From Hyphomonas sp. (lineage in GTDB: Bacteria; Pseudomonadota; Alphaproteobacteria; Caulobacterales; Hyphomonadaceae), in the NCBI GenBank assembly GCA_003486945.1, contig DNFL01000160.1:1-6850 (forward strand): DNA of 6,850 bases, in the 5' to 3' direction. The notes below the pieces were generated by a model. That model made no database searches. It was not told the DNA's origin and was given only the letters and a program-made list of their open reading frames with translations. The position numbers and the translations under genes are program-made. Positions within the stretch are counted from its first letter, which is position 1. Each line of letters begins with the position of its first letter. Positions 5,411 through 6,850 of this stretch are shown here, one piece after another.

Positions 5411-6850
5411 TCAGAGCCCTGCGAGCCGGCTGCGGCAGGCGTCCGCGGGCAGGTCCGGGTCAAGAACGAGGCGGCGGACGGGCGTCGTCTCGCGCGCGGC
5501 GGGCAGCCAGGTGAGCGACACGGTTTCGCCGGCCAGGCTAACGGTCGCCGTTTTCTCCGCCGGGTTCTGGTGGTCTTCGGAGGTTTCCGACCAGCCGGTC
5601 AGCTGCATGCCATTACGCAGGCCGGCTTCGTGGGCCCGGCTGCCGGCGTGCACGCCCTGGATGATCCATCCGGCGGCTGAAGTGGCGCCGAAGTCGAAGC
5701 CCCGGTCCCAGCTCAGCGCGTCGAATGTTTCGATACGCCCGCACGGGGAGTAGAGATCAGGGGCCAGGGCGACGGTTTCGCCGGTCAGCGTTTGTGCTTC
5801 AATCGCGGCGCGGGCGTCCCAGCCGGTTTCAGCCTGCAGAGCGGAGAAGAGAAGATCGGCCGCGCGCGCTTCAGACACTGCGGAAGCGGCTGACTGCATG
5901 GCGAGGAGGATGTCGTCGAAATCCTTCGCGCCATTCGTCCGTGTGCGGACTTCATGGTCAAGCCAGGCGCCGATCAACATGCCCTTGTCATAGGGCAGGT
6001 CCTGATAGTCGCGCCGGGCCCAGAAGCCGGCAGCGGCTTCTTCAGCGGAAGCGTTGCGGACAGGCGAGGTATCATATGCAGCGAGGGATTTGTTGAAGGC
6101 GGCGGCGAAGTTTTCCGGGCCCCACAGTCCGCCGCGCACCAGCGTGCGCCAGGTGGTCCAGTTGGTGAAGCCTTCCGACAGCCAGTAATCCGTAGCCTCG
6201 TTCTCCTCCGGCATCTGTCCGATGCGCGCCGGAATCCAGCTGTGCATCATCTCGTGCGCGACAGTCGGCAGGGCCGTCTCAAGGTGCATGTTCGGGGAGA
6301 CGAAGAGGGAGAAAGCATCGCCAAGGCCGGTGCCGCCGATGGAATAGGCGTCCGGGCCTTTGTAGACCGGATAGACGGTGACGAGAAATTCCTCGTCGCC
6401 CGTTTGCCAATAGGCGCGCTGGTCGCGGGAGACGTGTTCGAAGGCGGCCCGCCAGTCGACATCGCTTATGTTGTCGAGCGTGCCGGCGAGGGCGAGGCGG
6501 CTGCCGCTGCCGCTGCCGATGACGCGGATAGAGCCGCCGAACAGGGCGCTGGGGCCGAGATCGCGGAAGGTCAGGCCGGCATGTTCGAGATCGGAGACAA
6601 GCGGGATGCCCGCTTCGGCAAAGGCGGAGAGGCGCACTTCGGCGGGCGTGTCTGCGGGCAGGTGGTCCGGCTGGATCAGGGCCGTGTGGCCGATGACGTA
6701 GAAATAGTCCGGCGCGAAGAGCGGGCGGTAATCATTGCCGCCGCCCCGCTTGCTGTCCGGTGGGCCATCGCCGCTGCCAAGTATTTGCCAGGTGAGCGTG
6801 ATCGCAGCGCCGGGCGCATGGGTGAGGCGCAGCTTTTCGGGCGTGTCGCC
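5411..6850 (-). CDS. M61-family zinc metallopeptidase with a PDZ-like region, 5' end beyond the window
   Basis: The frame is open from the right edge to the stop at 5411-5413, giving 479 visible residues; the N-terminus is outside. The zinc motif HEMMH (visible residues 199-203, bases 6242-6256) is followed by SWIPARIG. SEGFTNW comes 22 residues after the motif and supplies the third zinc ligand, E226. This HExxH...SEGxT arrangement is that of gluzincins, and the SWxPxRI stretch after it is typical of M61 (glycyl aminopeptidase-like) enzymes. Upstream, about 1-130 resembles the family N-terminal beta domain (APDYFYVIGHTALI, FRDLG). Downstream, a helical region (about 230-350) leads to a PDZ-like segment near 394-441 (GWIIQGVHAGSRAHEAGLRNG), as usual in M61 proteins. 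M61 enzymes are often secreted or periplasmic, but any signal peptide would be beyond the edge. The natural substrate is unknown. The ATP-independent aminopeptidase role is inferred from family. Confidence 0.88.
   Translation of the reverse strand, partial: GDTPEKLRLTHAPGAAITLTWQILGSGDGPPDSKRGGGNDYRPLFAPDYFYVIGHTALIQPDHLPADTPAEVRLSAFAEAGIPLVSDLEHAGLTFRDLGPSALFGGSIRVIGSGSGSRLALAGTLDNISDVDWRAAFEHVSRDQRAYWQTGDEEFLVTVYPVYKGPDAYSIGGTGLGDAFSLFVSPNMHLETALPTVAHEMMHSWIPARIGQMPEENEATDYWLSEGFTNWTTWRTLVRGGLWGPENFAAAFNKSLAAYDTSPVRNASAEEAAAGFWARRDYQDLPYDKGMLIGAWLDHEVRTRTNGAKDFDDILLAMQSAASAVSEARAADLLFSALQAETGWDARAAIEAQTLTGETVALAPDLYSPCGRIETFDALSWDRGFDFGATSAAGWIIQGVHAGSRAHEAGLRNGMQLTGWSETSEDHQNPAEKTATVSLAGETVSLTWLPAARETTPVRRLVLDPDLPADACRSRLAGL

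Noticed and set aside
6501..6518. Three tandem CTGCCG units
   Set aside because: They encode a short Gly-Ser run in the peptidase and are too few to be a meaningful repeat array.

Overview
The window is high-GC, gene-dense bacterial DNA. It looks like an alphaproteobacterial chromosome, probably Hyphomonadaceae-like. The grounds are an NDUFAF5-type methyltransferase beside a comF-grxC-DUF1178 cluster, an alphaproteobacterial aa3-oxidase subunit IV-type protein, and codon use strongly biased to G or C in the third position. The taxonomy is inferred from gene content and protein style, not from a marker gene. I see no rRNA, tRNA, CRISPR array, insertion sequence, phage gene or plasmid gene.

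Left part (1-2094). A minus-strand methyltransferase runs off the left edge. It is divergent from a comF gene, with 10 bases between the two start codons. comF is broken: its ComF-like protein can only be rebuilt by switching reading frame four times, and about 35 residues around the conserved RGFNQ region are missing. Next comes a strong-looking promoter with an exact TATAAT, which overlaps the comF stop codon. It appears to drive grxC (glutaredoxin 3) and a closely linked DUF1178 zinc-ribbon protein.

Middle (2095-4953). A small three-helix membrane protein carries the aa3-type cytochrome c oxidase subunit IV motif. It is followed by a two-gene NatAB-type ABC exporter, whose ATPase and permease genes overlap by one base. 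A 23-base inverted repeat lies in the presumed promoter of the exporter operon and is a candidate operator.

Right part (4954-6850). Two minus-strand genes converge on the exporter. They are a YbaN/DUF454 inner-membrane protein and, upstream of it, an M61-type zinc metallopeptidase with a C-terminal PDZ-like region. The peptidase runs off the right edge.

Most of the window is ordinary housekeeping and envelope chromosome. The real oddity is the decayed comF. The exporter operator and the enlarged subunit IV-like protein are secondary points of interest. I found no convincing new multi-gene system.
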